In this document: one piece after another, positions 16,651 through 24,264 of the stretch
Position numbering within the stretch: position 1 is the stretch's first letter
How the letters are laid out: each line of letters opens with the position of its first letter
Assembly (NCBI RefSeq): GCF_040096185.1
Contig: NZ_JBBMFF010000257.1
Coordinates: 1-33,391 of the forward strand
Length of the DNA stretch: 33,391 nt
Source: JAZOXB01 sp040096185
Lineage (GTDB): Bacteria; Bacillota; Clostridia; Oscillospirales; Oscillospiraceae
Direction: 5' to 3'
Translations under genes and position numbers: made by a program
The notes under the pieces: generated by a model
What the model was told of the DNA's origin: nothing
Seen by the model: the letters and a program-made list of their open reading frames with translations, nothing else
Databases searched by the model: none

Positions 16651-17418
16651 ATGAAGTGCCACAATATACTGGGAGTTAAAGAGTGCGCAAGTGCTGTGGA
16701 AATTGAGAGAGCATATAATCAGAAAATGCGTGCGCTTTCTATGCAAAAAGGAAACTTTGAGGAAAAAGCTTACGAAAGAAAGTGCGCAGAGATAAGGAAA
16801 GCTGGCGATGATTGTAACCGCTGGCTAAGCGCCGGACCTACTGATCAACTAAAAATGCGCGCCAAAGATCTGATAAAGCCTCCATACAAGTCAAAGCGCA
16901 TGTATAGTACGATCGGCTGCTGTACTTGCTGTAATGATAACTGCGGAGATGGAAACAAGAGCTTTTGCGACAGTATTTGCTGTAGTGAATGCCAGTCGGT
17001 TCCAAGGTTCTTCGACATCCTCTTTTGGATTGTGCTGGGCGTAATTGGGGGATTCTTTTTGCTGCGTGCAATCTTTAGAGGAATTGCCAGAGCAATTAGA
17101 ACCGGTAAGCAAACGGCGTATGACAACGCGGTGCAGAAGTTGCCTTCCTTACGTGCCGACGCTTCACGCTTGAGTGCGCAGCTTCAGAATTTTTCGGAGA
17201 CCAGAAAGCTGCAACAGGAGCGTGAGCGTGAGCTAAGTGCTTTTTTAAGCTTTTTCGAAAGCATAGGGGCAATTCCGGCGGATTCGCTTCGAGCTGCGGA
17301 GCACGACCGAGTTGAAAAGCAAGTTGCCTCGGAGCAGTCTGTGCGGTCAGTTTACAATCGGATTATTCAAGAAATAGATAATGCAGAGCGAATCGTCCGG
17401 CGCGGACGACCGCGATGA
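16651..17418 (+). CDS. J-like (HPD-less) Cys-rich membrane protein, copy 1
   Basis: 255 residues. The N-terminus (N-I-L-G-V, then I-E-R-A-Y-N-Q-K-M) follows helices I and II of a DnaJ J-domain, but the HPD that activates DnaK is S-M-Q at 30-32, so it should not stimulate Hsp70. A Cys-rich knot (C-C-T-C-C...C-D-S-I-C-C-S-E-C, about 90-113), one membrane helix (about 119-140) and a C-terminal coiled coil ending in R-R-G-R-P-R follow. The next gene has exactly the same length and layout. It starts 6-7 bases after an AGAGGAA-type site. Roles in tethering a complex at the membrane are inferred. Confidence 0.82.
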   Translation: MKCHNILGVKECASAVEIERAYNQKMRALSMQKGNFEEKAYERKCAEIRKAGDDCNRWLSAGPTDQLKMRAKDLIKPPYKSKRMYSTIGCCTCCNDNCGDGNKSFCDSICCSECQSVPRFFDILFWIVLGVIGGFFLLRAIFRGIARAIRTGKQTAYDNAVQKLPSLRADASRLSAQLQNFSETRKLQQERERELSAFLSFFESIGAIPADSLRAAEHDRVEKQVASEQSVRSVYNRIIQEIDNAERIVRRGRPR

Positions 17419-17434
17419 GGGAAAGAGTGGCCAA

Positions 17435-18202
17435 ATGAAATACCATGACATATTGGGTATACGTGAAAATGCGACACCGCAGAAAATCGACGCAGCATAC
17501 ACGGAAAAAGAGACGCTACTCGTGCGGCAGCGAGAGGAACTGGGTGAAAAAGCTTTCAGCACGAAGAAACGCGAGATCGATAAGGCGAAAGCAGACTGCC
17601 TCGTTTGGCTCGAATTGCCACACGCCGAGCGCTTAAAGCGGCGAGCGGCAGAATATGTAAAGGCTGCCCCAAATCGAACAAATGGCGTTGTTTTCGGCGT
17701 TTGCACAGGCATTGATGCACTGTGCGGTAATGTGTGCAATGGCTGTGGAAGCCGCGATTCCGAGGGGTGCTGTGAAGATGCTTGCGGCTGCGGCGGTGTT
17801 CCGATCGCAATTGATGCCATTGCGTGGACTGCAGTTGCAATACTCCTGATCGTTAAAATTAGTCAGGGAATCTTTCGCATTTCCAGAAGATGGAGAATTC
17901 GGCGTTACAATAACGCTGTCACCGAAAAGCCTCACTTGGAATCACAAATTGCATCAATTCGCAGTAGTGCAGACCGAAAAATTCAAGAACAGCGGTCAAA
18001 AGAAACACGACAACGTGAGTTGAATATATACGCTGACTTTTTCGAAAGTATCGGCTCTGCCTCAACAAGTGAAGTGCGGGCACAGGAATCGGCGCGTGTC
18101 GAAAAGCAAAAAGACGAAGTTGCAAGGACAGAGCAAAACATCAATGACCTGAATGCGCGGCTCGAAAAGGTAAACGAAATTATCCGGCAAGGCCGGCCGT
18201 AG
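17435..18202 (+). CDS. J-like (HPD-less) Cys-rich membrane protein, copy 2
   Basis: 255 residues, the same length as its upstream neighbour and clearly paralogous: D-I-L-G-I and I-D-A-A-Y-T-E-K at the N-terminus with V-R-Q in place of HPD (30-32), a Cys-rich segment (C-N-G-C-G...C-C-E-D-A-C-G-C-G), a membrane helix (A-W-T-A-V-A-I-L-L-I-V) and a coiled coil with R-E-L-N-I-Y-A-D-F-F-E-S-I-G, ending R-Q-G-R-P. The ATG at 17435 is preferred because GAGGGAAAGAG precedes it and it aligns with the paralogue's start; the longer frame overlaps copy 1. The two may form a heteromer. Confidence 0.83.
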   Translation: MKYHDILGIRENATPQKIDAAYTEKETLLVRQREELGEKAFSTKKREIDKAKADCLVWLELPHAERLKRRAAEYVKAAPNRTNGVVFGVCTGIDALCGNVCNGCGSRDSEGCCEDACGCGGVPIAIDAIAWTAVAILLIVKISQGIFRISRRWRIRRYNNAVTEKPHLESQIASIRSSADRKIQEQRSKETRQRELNIYADFFESIGSASTSEVRAQESARVEKQKDEVARTEQNINDLNARLEKVNEIIRQGRP

Positions 18203-18276
18203 CAAGGTAAGCAAAGTAAAAAAACAGGAGGAGAAAAAACGCAAGTGCAATAAAAAATGAGGAGGAGAAAACGAAG

Positions 18277-19065
18277 ATGACATTAGAAGAACTGAAACGT
18301 CTGGCAGAGCAGGGGGACACCGAAGCAATGATCGAAATTTCGGATCGAGTATATGACAAGGACAGCTATGAAAAAATTGCAGAAGCAACATCGTGGGATC
18401 TCCGTGCAGCCGAAGCTGGAAGCTTGGCGGGAATTATGCGTTCAATCACAGGATGCACTTTGCTTGCCGTCATCAATCTTTTGCCGAACATTAAAGACTG
18501 GAAAGAAGCTCTGCTTTATTCACAGCAGACATTGCGCTGGTGTGATGTTGCATTGAAAGAAGTCCGTCTCGATCAAGATGACCTTAAAATGGTGACGGAT
18601 TCAAGAAACGACTGCCAGTATTATTGCGGCGTATGTCATTATTATCAGGACAACTATGACGAGACGGTTCGGACACTTTACGGCTTGCAGCAAACCCACG
18701 CATATGCCCTGTATGGCGTATGCATGTATGCTTTGGGCTCCCGCGACATTGAGCATCGATCAAGTGCACGTGATGATCTGAAAACAGCGTATCAGTTTCT
18801 CTCATATGTCGAAAGAGATTCGGCGTATATTACCTCTGATAAGGAATACTATGAAGATGCAATCCTGTCATTTGCAGCGTATGAATTGTCCTGCTGTTAC
18901 CGCATTGGACTGCCCGGAACATTGAATCCGGATTTGGAGCGCAGCGTGCGCATCATGAGTTTCGTTCTGCCAAACCTGAAGTACGATTTCTCAAAGCCCT
19001 TGTTGCAAAAAGAACTTGCCAAATATAAAAAGAAGATGCTTGGCGGGTACAAATATATAGGGTAG
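18277..19065 (+). CDS. TPR/Sel1-like helical repeat protein
   Basis: 262 residues, nearly all helical. The N-terminus (L-K-R-L-A-E-Q-G-D-T-E-A-M) and W-D-L-R-A-A-E-A-G-S-L-A-G match Sel1-type repeats, and a later Y-Y-C-G-V-C-H-Y-Y-Q-D-N-Y-D-E-T-V segment looks like a TPR helix pair. No signal or membrane segment. Such repeats are protein-binding scaffolds. GAGGAGAAAA precedes the ATG. It sits 38 bases before the peptide-modification genes. Confidence 0.75.
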   Translation: MTLEELKRLAEQGDTEAMIEISDRVYDKDSYEKIAEATSWDLRAAEAGSLAGIMRSITGCTLLAVINLLPNIKDWKEALLYSQQTLRWCDVALKEVRLDQDDLKMVTDSRNDCQYYCGVCHYYQDNYDETVRTLYGLQQTHAYALYGVCMYALGSRDIEHRSSARDDLKTAYQFLSYVERDSAYITSDKEYYEDAILSFAAYELSCCYRIGLPGTLNPDLERSVRIMSFVLPNLKYDFSKPLLQKELAKYKKKMLGGYKYIG

Positions 19066-19103
19066 TTGCAGGTATTCCAAACTGTAAGCGAGGAGGAATT
19101 TCC

Positions 19104-19415
19104 GTGTCGAAAGAAAACAAGACAATTTTTGAAAAGAACCCCTACATCGTCCCTCGAACAATCCATGGCACGTTCTTTTTGGTTAACATCGGAGATAACT
19201 ATGCCGGAGATCGGTGCGCACTGCATGAAGTGAATCAAACAGGGATATTTCTGTGGAACCAGATTGATGGTAGGCGGACGAGTGCAGATATCGCAGTGTT
19301 ATTAAATAATGCAATTGTTGCAGATATAGATATGGCTACCATTATGCGTGATACAGAAGAATTTTTGGCTTCTCTGAAAGAACTTGCTTTCGTGGAGGTG
19401 GTCTCTCATGGATGA
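19104..19415 (+). CDS. PqqD-like RiPP recognition protein
   Basis: 103 residues, GTG start 7 bases after a perfect AGGAGG (19091-19096). The sequence has the PqqD/RRE pattern: beta strands at the N-terminus, N-Q-T-G-I-F-L-W-N-Q-I-D-G then T-S-A-D-I-A-V-L-L, and a C-terminal helix with F-L-A-S-L-K-E-L. RRE proteins bind the leader of a ribosomal peptide and present it to the modifying enzyme. It overlaps the SPASM gene by 8 bases, and the peptide gene follows that, which fits this role. No catalytic motif is expected. Confidence 0.85.
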   Translation: MSKENKTIFEKNPYIVPRTIHGTFFLVNIGDNYAGDRCALHEVNQTGIFLWNQIDGRRTSADIAVLLNNAIVADIDMATIMRDTEEFLASLKELAFVEVVSHG

Positions 19416-20517
19416 TCGATATATTCGTGGTATGGAAATGCAAACGCTCGACTTTGCCACCGACAAGAGACTCCTTTGGGAAAAGAACCATCAGATCTAC
19501 TCCGTCATATTCGAGATTACGCCAAGGTGCAACTTCAACTGCGTCCATTGCTACCTGCACGATCATCATTGCTCGGAAGAATTGCCCTTGCATGAAGTAC
19601 TTCGAATCATTGATATTCTCTATGAGAAAGAAGTGCTGTTTTTGACCCTAACAGGCGGCGATATTTTTACGAGGAAAGATTTCGCAGATATTTATCTTTA
19701 TGCAAAGAAAAAGGGCTTTATCATTGAACTGTATACAAATGGTGCGCTTATCGACGAAAAGTATGTACAAATGTTTAAGGAGTACCCCCCGCTGTTGGTC
19801 GATATTTCGCTGTATGGTTCATGTGAGGAAACATACAAAAAGGTTACCGGTGTTTCCGGCGCCTTTAACCGTATCATGAAGAATATCCGGGCGCTTCTAG
19901 ATGCGGGAATCCGGGTATCTGTAAAAGCACCGATTCTGAATCTCTACTATAATGAGCTGCCAAAGCTCAAGGACATTGCGGAATCCTTCGGAATTCCTTT
20001 CCGTACCGGCTTTGAAATTTTTCCTTCTGTCGATAATGACAGCAGCGTTCAACAATATGCTGTTTCAACTGCGGATGCTCTTCGGTATGAATTTGGAGAG
20101 TTCGACAAGCGACCCCGAACTTTCGGAGAGGAAGAAGATGCGGAATATGTGGACTTGCTGAAAGAACGCCCACTGTTTCGCTGTAAGCTCGGGAGGGCAA
20201 GCTGCGCGATTGATTATGAGGGGAATCTCTGCGCCTGTATGTCTTTCCGGCATGCAGGAAAACCAATCACAATGGAAACGTTTGACGAAATATGGAAAAG
20301 CTTCGGCGAATATCCGAAAATGAAAGCGGATATATCCTATCGGTGTCTGCAATGTGAGGCATATGATCTTTGCGATATCTGTCCCGCAATGATGGAATTT
20401 GTTCACGGCAATTTGGAATATGTGGACGAGCACTTCTGCAAAACCGCAAAGGCTCGTTACCTGCATTATGTTAAGCACATTCCAATCGAAACGGTCGTTG
20501 CTTCGGTGGCTGACTAA
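19408..20517 (+). CDS. Radical SAM/SPASM peptide maturase
   Basis: 369 residues, ATG 9 bases after GGAGG and overlapping the PqqD-like gene. The radical SAM motif C-N-F-N-C-V-H-C (Cys41, 45, 48) binds the SAM-cleaving [4Fe-4S] cluster; T-G-G-D follows at 82-85. The C-terminal SPASM region has many Cys (F-R-C-K-L-G-R-A-S-C, then C-A-C, C-L-Q-C-E-A-Y-D-L-C-D-I-C, and a final F-C-K-T-A) for extra clusters. Enzymes of this type install thioether or C-C crosslinks, or other changes, in RiPP precursors. The 40-residue peptide 50 bases downstream, with three Cys, is the obvious substrate. Which bond is made cannot be read from sequence. Confidence 0.93.
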   Translation: MDDRYIRGMEMQTLDFATDKRLLWEKNHQIYSVIFEITPRCNFNCVHCYLHDHHCSEELPLHEVLRIIDILYEKEVLFLTLTGGDIFTRKDFADIYLYAKKKGFIIELYTNGALIDEKYVQMFKEYPPLLVDISLYGSCEETYKKVTGVSGAFNRIMKNIRALLDAGIRVSVKAPILNLYYNELPKLKDIAESFGIPFRTGFEIFPSVDNDSSVQQYAVSTADALRYEFGEFDKRPRTFGEEEDAEYVDLLKERPLFRCKLGRASCAIDYEGNLCACMSFRHAGKPITMETFDEIWKSFGEYPKMKADISYRCLQCEAYDLCDICPAMMEFVHGNLEYVDEHFCKTAKARYLHYVKHIPIETVVASVAD

Positions 20518-20567
20518 TGATATGGAGGGATTTCCCTTTATATAATTCTTGGAAAGGAGAAGCTATT

Positions 20568-20690
20568 ATGAGTTACGAAAAGCCTGAAATCAAAAAGGTT
20601 GAAGCTGATGTTTCTGTTCGTAACATGGCCGACGACAAGGGTGAATGCCACGGCGGTCATTGTGTCCGATGCATCCACGCTTTCGGTTGA
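20568..20690 (+). CDS. Candidate RiPP precursor peptide (40 residues)
   Basis: The small gene has an excellent ribosome binding site (AAAGGAG at 20553-20559, 8 bases before ATG) and follows its maturase directly. The leader begins M-S-Y-E-K-P-E-I, close to the Y-x-x-P-x-[LI] pattern that RRE proteins recognise in several RiPP classes. The C-terminal segment G-E-C-H-G-G-H-C-V-R-C-I-H-A-F-G has Cys27, 32 and 35 and His28, 31 and 37. Such spacing fits thioether (ranthi- or sactipeptide-like) crosslinks or a metal-binding product; the class is not determined. No dedicated exporter or protease is adjacent, so the product may stay inside the cell. A single copy is present. Confidence 0.85.
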   Translation: MSYEKPEIKKVEADVSVRNMADDKGECHGGHCVRCIHAFG

Positions 20691-20729
20691 TGCGCAATAC
20701 ATTGCAGCCGCAAGCAATAGCTGACTCCG

Positions 20730-20853
20730 GAAAGCGACAGCAGCGTGATGTTTTTTGCAGAAGGAGCAAGCGCACAGGCAGCGCCTCTTTCATGGATGCT
20801 TTGACTCGCTTGCAGAGGTAAGCAGGATGACGATCCGTGCTGCTGTCGCTTTC
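20730..20853 (+). other. Nested inverted repeats after the peptide gene
   Basis: GAAAGCGACAGCAGC (20730-20744) is perfectly complementary to 20839-20853. Inside, GCAAGCG (20766-20772) pairs with CGCTTGC (20807-20813), and AGGC-AGC-GCCT (20776-20786) makes a small hairpin. The whole would fold as one long branched structure. No T-run follows. It may be a structured RNA, a 3'-end stabiliser or a small mobile repeat. No gene is seen between 20691 and 20927. Confidence 0.5.
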
Positions 20854-20927
20854 TGTTTTCAGAGCGGACACATAAACCGGCCGTTAATATCTTGAATGCT
20901 CAGAAAACAATATACGAGGTGCTTCCG

Positions 20928-22106
20928 ATGAAATGTAACAATTGTGGTGCAGACTGGGGAAACAGTGACAGTTTTTCTGTATGCCCTCTTTGCGGAGAAA
21001 CGTTGCAAGAAACATCTGCTTTTTGCAAAAACAAGCACTTTCCCTCATCTCCAAACAAACAATTTGATATTAAAAACGGTGTTCTTGTAAAATACTGCGA
21101 AAGTTGGTCCCCTGTAGCAAAGGAAGTCGGTGTCCCTGAAGGTGTAACCGTTATCGGCGAGGGCGCTTTTCAAGGGCGCGACGATATTTGCTCAGTCACT
21201 GTGCCGCAAGGAGTTGTCAGAATTGAGGCAAATGCGTTTGAAGATTGCCCAAATCTACATTCCCTCTATGTTCCGAATACACTGAAATATGTAGCGCCAA
21301 ATATCGTCGGTGACGAGATCGGGTGGCTTCCTGGTGTTTTTAGCACAGAATCCGGTGAGGAACTATTGGGTTGGCCGGAAACGTGGCATTTAATTAGTAC
21401 AGAGGATTTGAGGGGAAACGTTACCCCTGATGATAATAAAGTGGTAGACGATATGCCACCTGTTATGTCTTCTGCTCAAGAATCATCTGAAAATATACAA
21501 GCAACTGATTCTTATGGGCCACTCTCCTATGACCCGAATCGTTTTATCTTCTCAGATGATGAACCCGATGTTCTGCTTGAATATATAGGGGACGATGCTG
21601 TTGTCAGCGTCCCTTATGGTACAAAAAGCATTGCCAAGAAGGCATTTTATAAACGAAAACACTTGACACATGTTCGACTACCTGAAACGATTCAGACAAT
21701 CGGAGAACGAGCTTTTTCACATTGTAAGAGGCTGGAGGAAATCAACCTTCCGCAAAGCCTGAGATACATTGGAGAAAGTGCTTTTTCGGATTGTTCGAGC
21801 GCTCTCAAGGAATTTGGGCTGAAAAGTATTGAAATACCTTCCGGGGTCAGAACTATTCCCCGATTCTGCTTTGCGTGTAGCTTTAATCTGAAAAAAGTTG
21901 TTATTCAAAACGGAGTCCAACATATTGATGATTACGCTTTCCATGGGTGCAAAATCGAGGATTTTTATATACCGGAAAGTGTAGAATATTTTAGTCCGAA
22001 GGCACTTTCGAAGGACTGCCCAATTAAGAATGTTTATCTTCTTCCGGCGCATGAGCGCCTTGACGAAAATCGGGTGAAGCAGCTCTTGTTTAGAGAAATT
22101 CCTTAA
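20928..22106 (+). CDS. Zinc-ribbon and BspA-type leucine-rich-repeat protein
   Basis: 392 residues. An N-terminal zinc ribbon (C-N-N-C-G...C-P-L-C-G, residues 3-24) is followed by LRR_5/BspA-like repeats in two blocks (about 60-125 and 220-380), recognised by units such as G-V-T-V-I-G-E-G-A-F and T-I-G-E-R-A-F-S-H-C. A linker with acidic/Ser residues separates the blocks. No signal peptide is present, so unlike BspA surface proteins it appears cytoplasmic. The ATG at 20928 follows GAGGTG. The zinc ribbon resembles those of the first and FHA genes of the cluster, so it may belong to the same system, though the 237-base gap and structured DNA separate it. Confidence 0.85.
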   Translation: MKCNNCGADWGNSDSFSVCPLCGETLQETSAFCKNKHFPSSPNKQFDIKNGVLVKYCESWSPVAKEVGVPEGVTVIGEGAFQGRDDICSVTVPQGVVRIEANAFEDCPNLHSLYVPNTLKYVAPNIVGDEIGWLPGVFSTESGEELLGWPETWHLISTEDLRGNVTPDDNKVVDDMPPVMSSAQESSENIQATDSYGPLSYDPNRFIFSDDEPDVLLEYIGDDAVVSVPYGTKSIAKKAFYKRKHLTHVRLPETIQTIGERAFSHCKRLEEINLPQSLRYIGESAFSDCSSALKEFGLKSIEIPSGVRTIPRFCFACSFNLKKVVIQNGVQHIDDYAFHGCKIEDFYIPESVEYFSPKALSKDCPIKNVYLLPAHERLDENRVKQLLFREIP

Positions 22107-22134
22107 GTATCTGAGCTTAGTTTATTTCTCTCTC

Positions 22135-22184
22135 GCAGTGGCTGTCACCGGCATGTCACTGCCGACCGGGTCACATGCCACTGC
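22135..22184. other. Hairpin-forming repeats after the LRR gene
   Basis: GCAGTGGC (22135-22142) pairs with GCCACTGC (22177-22184), and GGCATGT (22150-22156) with ACATGCC (22173-22179), so alternative folds compete. It lies about 30 bases after the LRR stop and could end or stabilise that transcript. From here to the IS256 end at about 22371 no gene is seen. Confidence 0.4.
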
Positions 22185-22426
22185 AGTCGGGGAGGACTTT
22201 TCTTTCCTATTTCATGCGCTTTCCTTTTGGCTCTATGTCAATAGTTGGAGTAGAGGTAAAACGAATAATCGCAAGTCGTGTCGGAGTGAAAGCTCCGGCG
22301 CGATTCTATGTATGGCAGGAGAGAATCTGTATCTGAAATTGCGGAAGCAATCGAACATATAGACGGGAGGTAGTGTCAAGGTTTATGCGCAAATTTGATT
22401 CTGGTATCTGGCAGAAATCTATTACA

Positions 22427-22446
22427 GGGGGTGCTTCGGCACCCCC
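22427..22446. other. Perfect TTCG-tetraloop hairpin inside the IS256 end
   Basis: GGGGGTGC-TTCG-GCACCCCC, an 8-bp perfect stem closed by a stable tetraloop, between the IS left end and the transposase stop. No T-run follows, but it could stop transcription from entering the element or mark the end of the transposase message. Confidence 0.6.
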
Positions 22447-22536
22447 TTGGTTACGTTTGGGCGGTCGGGGCGCAAAGGGTCAAGGGCGGCGGCAGCCGCT
22501 TGTCTTGCCCTTGACGCTTCGCGAGCCGACTGCCAC

Positions 22537-23724
22537 TCACCCGACCAGCAGGTCCTGCTCAATGACCTCCAAGTGCTTCATATTCATGTATTTTTTGCAG
22601 CCCCACTGGGTGCCCGCCACATGGCGGAGCCGGGCGCAGACCAGCATCAGGGCGGAGTTGCCGTCAGGGAACGTTCCCACCACGCGGGTTCTGCGGCGGA
22701 TCTCCCGGTTCAGCCGCTCGATCACGTTGTTGGTACGAATGCGGGTCCAGTGTTCGCTGGGAAAATCGCAGTAGGTCAGGGTCTCCTCAATGCCGTCCTC
22801 GACCTTTTTGGCGGCCTCCTTCAGCTTCATGGCGCGCAGCTCGGCGACCACAGCTTTCGCCTTCTCGCGGGACGCCTTTTTGCTCTCCTGGGCGTGGATC
22901 GCTTTAAGCATTTTTGCCACAATTTTGACCTTGGATTTGGGCACAATAGAGAAAACGTTGCGGTAGAAATGCACCGTGCAGCGTTGGTATTTGGCGTCCG
23001 GAAACACCTCGCCCACGGCCTCCAGCATCCCCATGCACTTGTCGCCGACGATGAGCTTTACGCCGTCCAAGCCGCGTCCACGAAGCCATTGGAAGAAGCT
23101 GACCCAACTGGCCTTGTCCTCTTTCATGCCCTCGGCGGCTCCCAAAACCTCGCGAAGGCCATCCTCGTTCACGGCGATCGCCACCAAAACAGCTACATTT
23201 TCGTACTCTCCACCCCAGTTGCGGCGCAGGTAGATGCCGTCAACATAGACATACGGATACCGTCCACCCTGCAAGGGGCGGTTGCGCCAATCCTCGATGT
23301 GGATGTAGGCTTTCTTGTTCAGCTCGCTGATGGTGGCAGGCGAGACCATGCTGCCCCACAGCGCCTCCGTGATATCCTCTACCCGGCGCACAGAGACACC
23401 TGCCAGGTACATCTCGATCAGGGCTTCCTCCACGCTGCTCTCTCTGCGGCGATACCGCTCGATGATGGCAGTCTCGAAGGACACTCCCTTGAGCCGCGGC
23501 ATATGGAGCGTGACGTCGCCGGAGGTCGTGGTAAGATTCCGGTCATAGTGGCCGCTGCGGTAGCCCTGTCGCGCCTCGCTGCGCTCGTAGCGCGCCGCCT
23601 GCGTCAGGGACTCCGCCTCCTTCTCCAGCAGCTCGTTCAGCGTCCCTTCCACACTGCCGCGAACCAATTCTTTTAATTCGCTCTTGATAATTTCCTCGTT
23701 CAGTTGTACAATTTTCTCGGACAT
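22537..23724 (-). CDS. IS256-family (Mutator-like) transposase
   Basis: 395 residues, full length. DDE residues are in Y-V-D-G-I-Y-L, I-V-G-D-K-C-M-G and the N-N-V-I-E-R-L-N-R-E-I-R-R-R-T-R block near the C-terminus; the C-x-V-H-F-Y-R-N motif is also typical. An AAAGGAGA site precedes the start at 23724. No stop or shift interrupts it, so it may be active. The 409-residue open frame on the opposite strand is a shadow of its GC-rich codons. Confidence 0.96.
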   Translation of the reverse strand: MSEKIVQLNEEIIKSELKELVRGSVEGTLNELLEKEAESLTQAARYERSEARQGYRSGHYDRNLTTTSGDVTLHMPRLKGVSFETAIIERYRRRESSVEEALIEMYLAGVSVRRVEDITEALWGSMVSPATISELNKKAYIHIEDWRNRPLQGGRYPYVYVDGIYLRRNWGGEYENVAVLVAIAVNEDGLREVLGAAEGMKEDKASWVSFFQWLRGRGLDGVKLIVGDKCMGMLEAVGEVFPDAKYQRCTVHFYRNVFSIVPKSKVKIVAKMLKAIHAQESKKASREKAKAVVAELRAMKLKEAAKKVEDGIEETLTYCDFPSEHWTRIRTNNVIERLNREIRRRTRVVGTFPDGNSALMLVCARLRHVAGTQWGCKKYMNMKHLEVIEQDLLVG

Positions 23725-23880
23725 AGTTTGCTGTCTCCTTTCGAATGTTTGTGTGGTAACTTCATTCTACCAGAGCCTGCAAGCTATGTCTCCTTTTTTG
23801 CTCTTTTTCAATTTGCGCAACTTATTGTACATTATCTTGAAAAAATTATACAACGTGGAGCAAGAGAGCTTTTGAGAGAG

Positions 23881-24001
23881 TAAGGCTATTCTGTCCTTCC
23901 CGTCCTCATTGTCCCAGTATATCAAAACAAAAACGCAGAAAAATGCACCATGCCTGCAAAGCATGGTGCATTGTATCCACGAACAGTAGATTTGCCAAAT
24001 C
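23881..24001 (+). repeat. Left copy of a ~120-bp intergenic repeat
   Basis: This stretch and 26309-26432 are clearly homologous over their full length (shared blocks include TTCTGTCCTT, ATCAAAACAAAA, AATGCACCA, CATGGTGCAT, GTATCCACGA and TTTGCCA). The centre folds: AATGCACCATGC (23942-23953) pairs perfectly with GCATGGTGCATT (23961-23972). A terminator hairpin follows directly. The two copies flank the ATPase gene at 24855. Confidence 0.8.
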
Positions 24002-24003
24002 AA

Positions 24004-24043
24004 TTACCGTTGTTGATACAATTTCAACAACGGTAATTTTTTA
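24004..24043 (+). terminator. Strong intrinsic terminator
   Basis: ATTACCGTTGTTGA (24004-24017) pairs perfectly with 24024-24037 over a 6-base loop, followed by six T. It directly follows the left intergenic repeat. Confidence 0.85.
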
Positions 24044-24217
24044 TTTTCCACCGTCTGAGGAGCGGTTTTTGCGAAAAGCAGGGCTTTTCCCGAATATTTC
24101 CGGCCATCGGTGCGATGTACGCCCTAATTTGCTGCGGCCATGATGAGAAAACCCGGGACTTAGCAAAACGGCAATCGTTATAAGAGTAGAAACGATAAAT
24201 GATTATTTTCCATATAG

Positions 24218-24264
24218 AAACCCGCCGAAGGCTGAGATGCTGCTCTGAGCCTTGGACGGGTTTT
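24218..24264. terminator. Terminator-like hairpin
   Basis: AAACCCG...AAGGCT...AGA on the left pairs with TCT...AGCCTT...CGGGTTTT on the right, a long stem with a few mismatches, ending in TTTT; the A-run on the other side makes it potentially bidirectional. No gene is recognisable just upstream, so it may be left over from a lost gene. Confidence 0.6.

Larger units (their letters stand above)
22371..23834 (-). mobile_element. IS256-family insertion sequence
   Basis: Imperfect terminal inverted repeats can be matched around the transposase: the left end near 22371-22399 (TAGTGTCAAGG...TGCGCAAATTTGA) and the reverse complement of the right end near 23806-23834 (TAATGTACAA...TGCGCAAATTGA). No clear target duplication is visible next to them, so the ends may be off by several bases or the element is old. 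It is more GC-rich than its surroundings. Confidence 0.7.

Noticed and set aside
1336..19065. Reading the FHA, ATPase and kinase genes as a type VI or type VII secretion locus
   Set aside because: No sheath, tube, baseplate, VgrG, EccC-type FtsK with WXG100 partners or membrane pore genes are seen. ClpB-like and FHA proteins alone do not define such a locus.
1336..19065. Reading the cluster as a tellurium-resistance (Ter) phospho-system
   Set aside because: Kinase, PP2C and AAA-type genes could suggest it, but no TerD, TerC or vWA (TerY) protein is recognisable.
22447..23676. 409-codon plus-strand frame opposite the IS256 transposase
   Set aside because: It mirrors a complete transposase with DDE motifs and has no family features.
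22362..23845. Target-site duplication for IS256
   Set aside because: Bases next to the best terminal repeats (GACGGGAGG on the left, TCTTGAAAA on the right) do not match, so no duplication is claimed.
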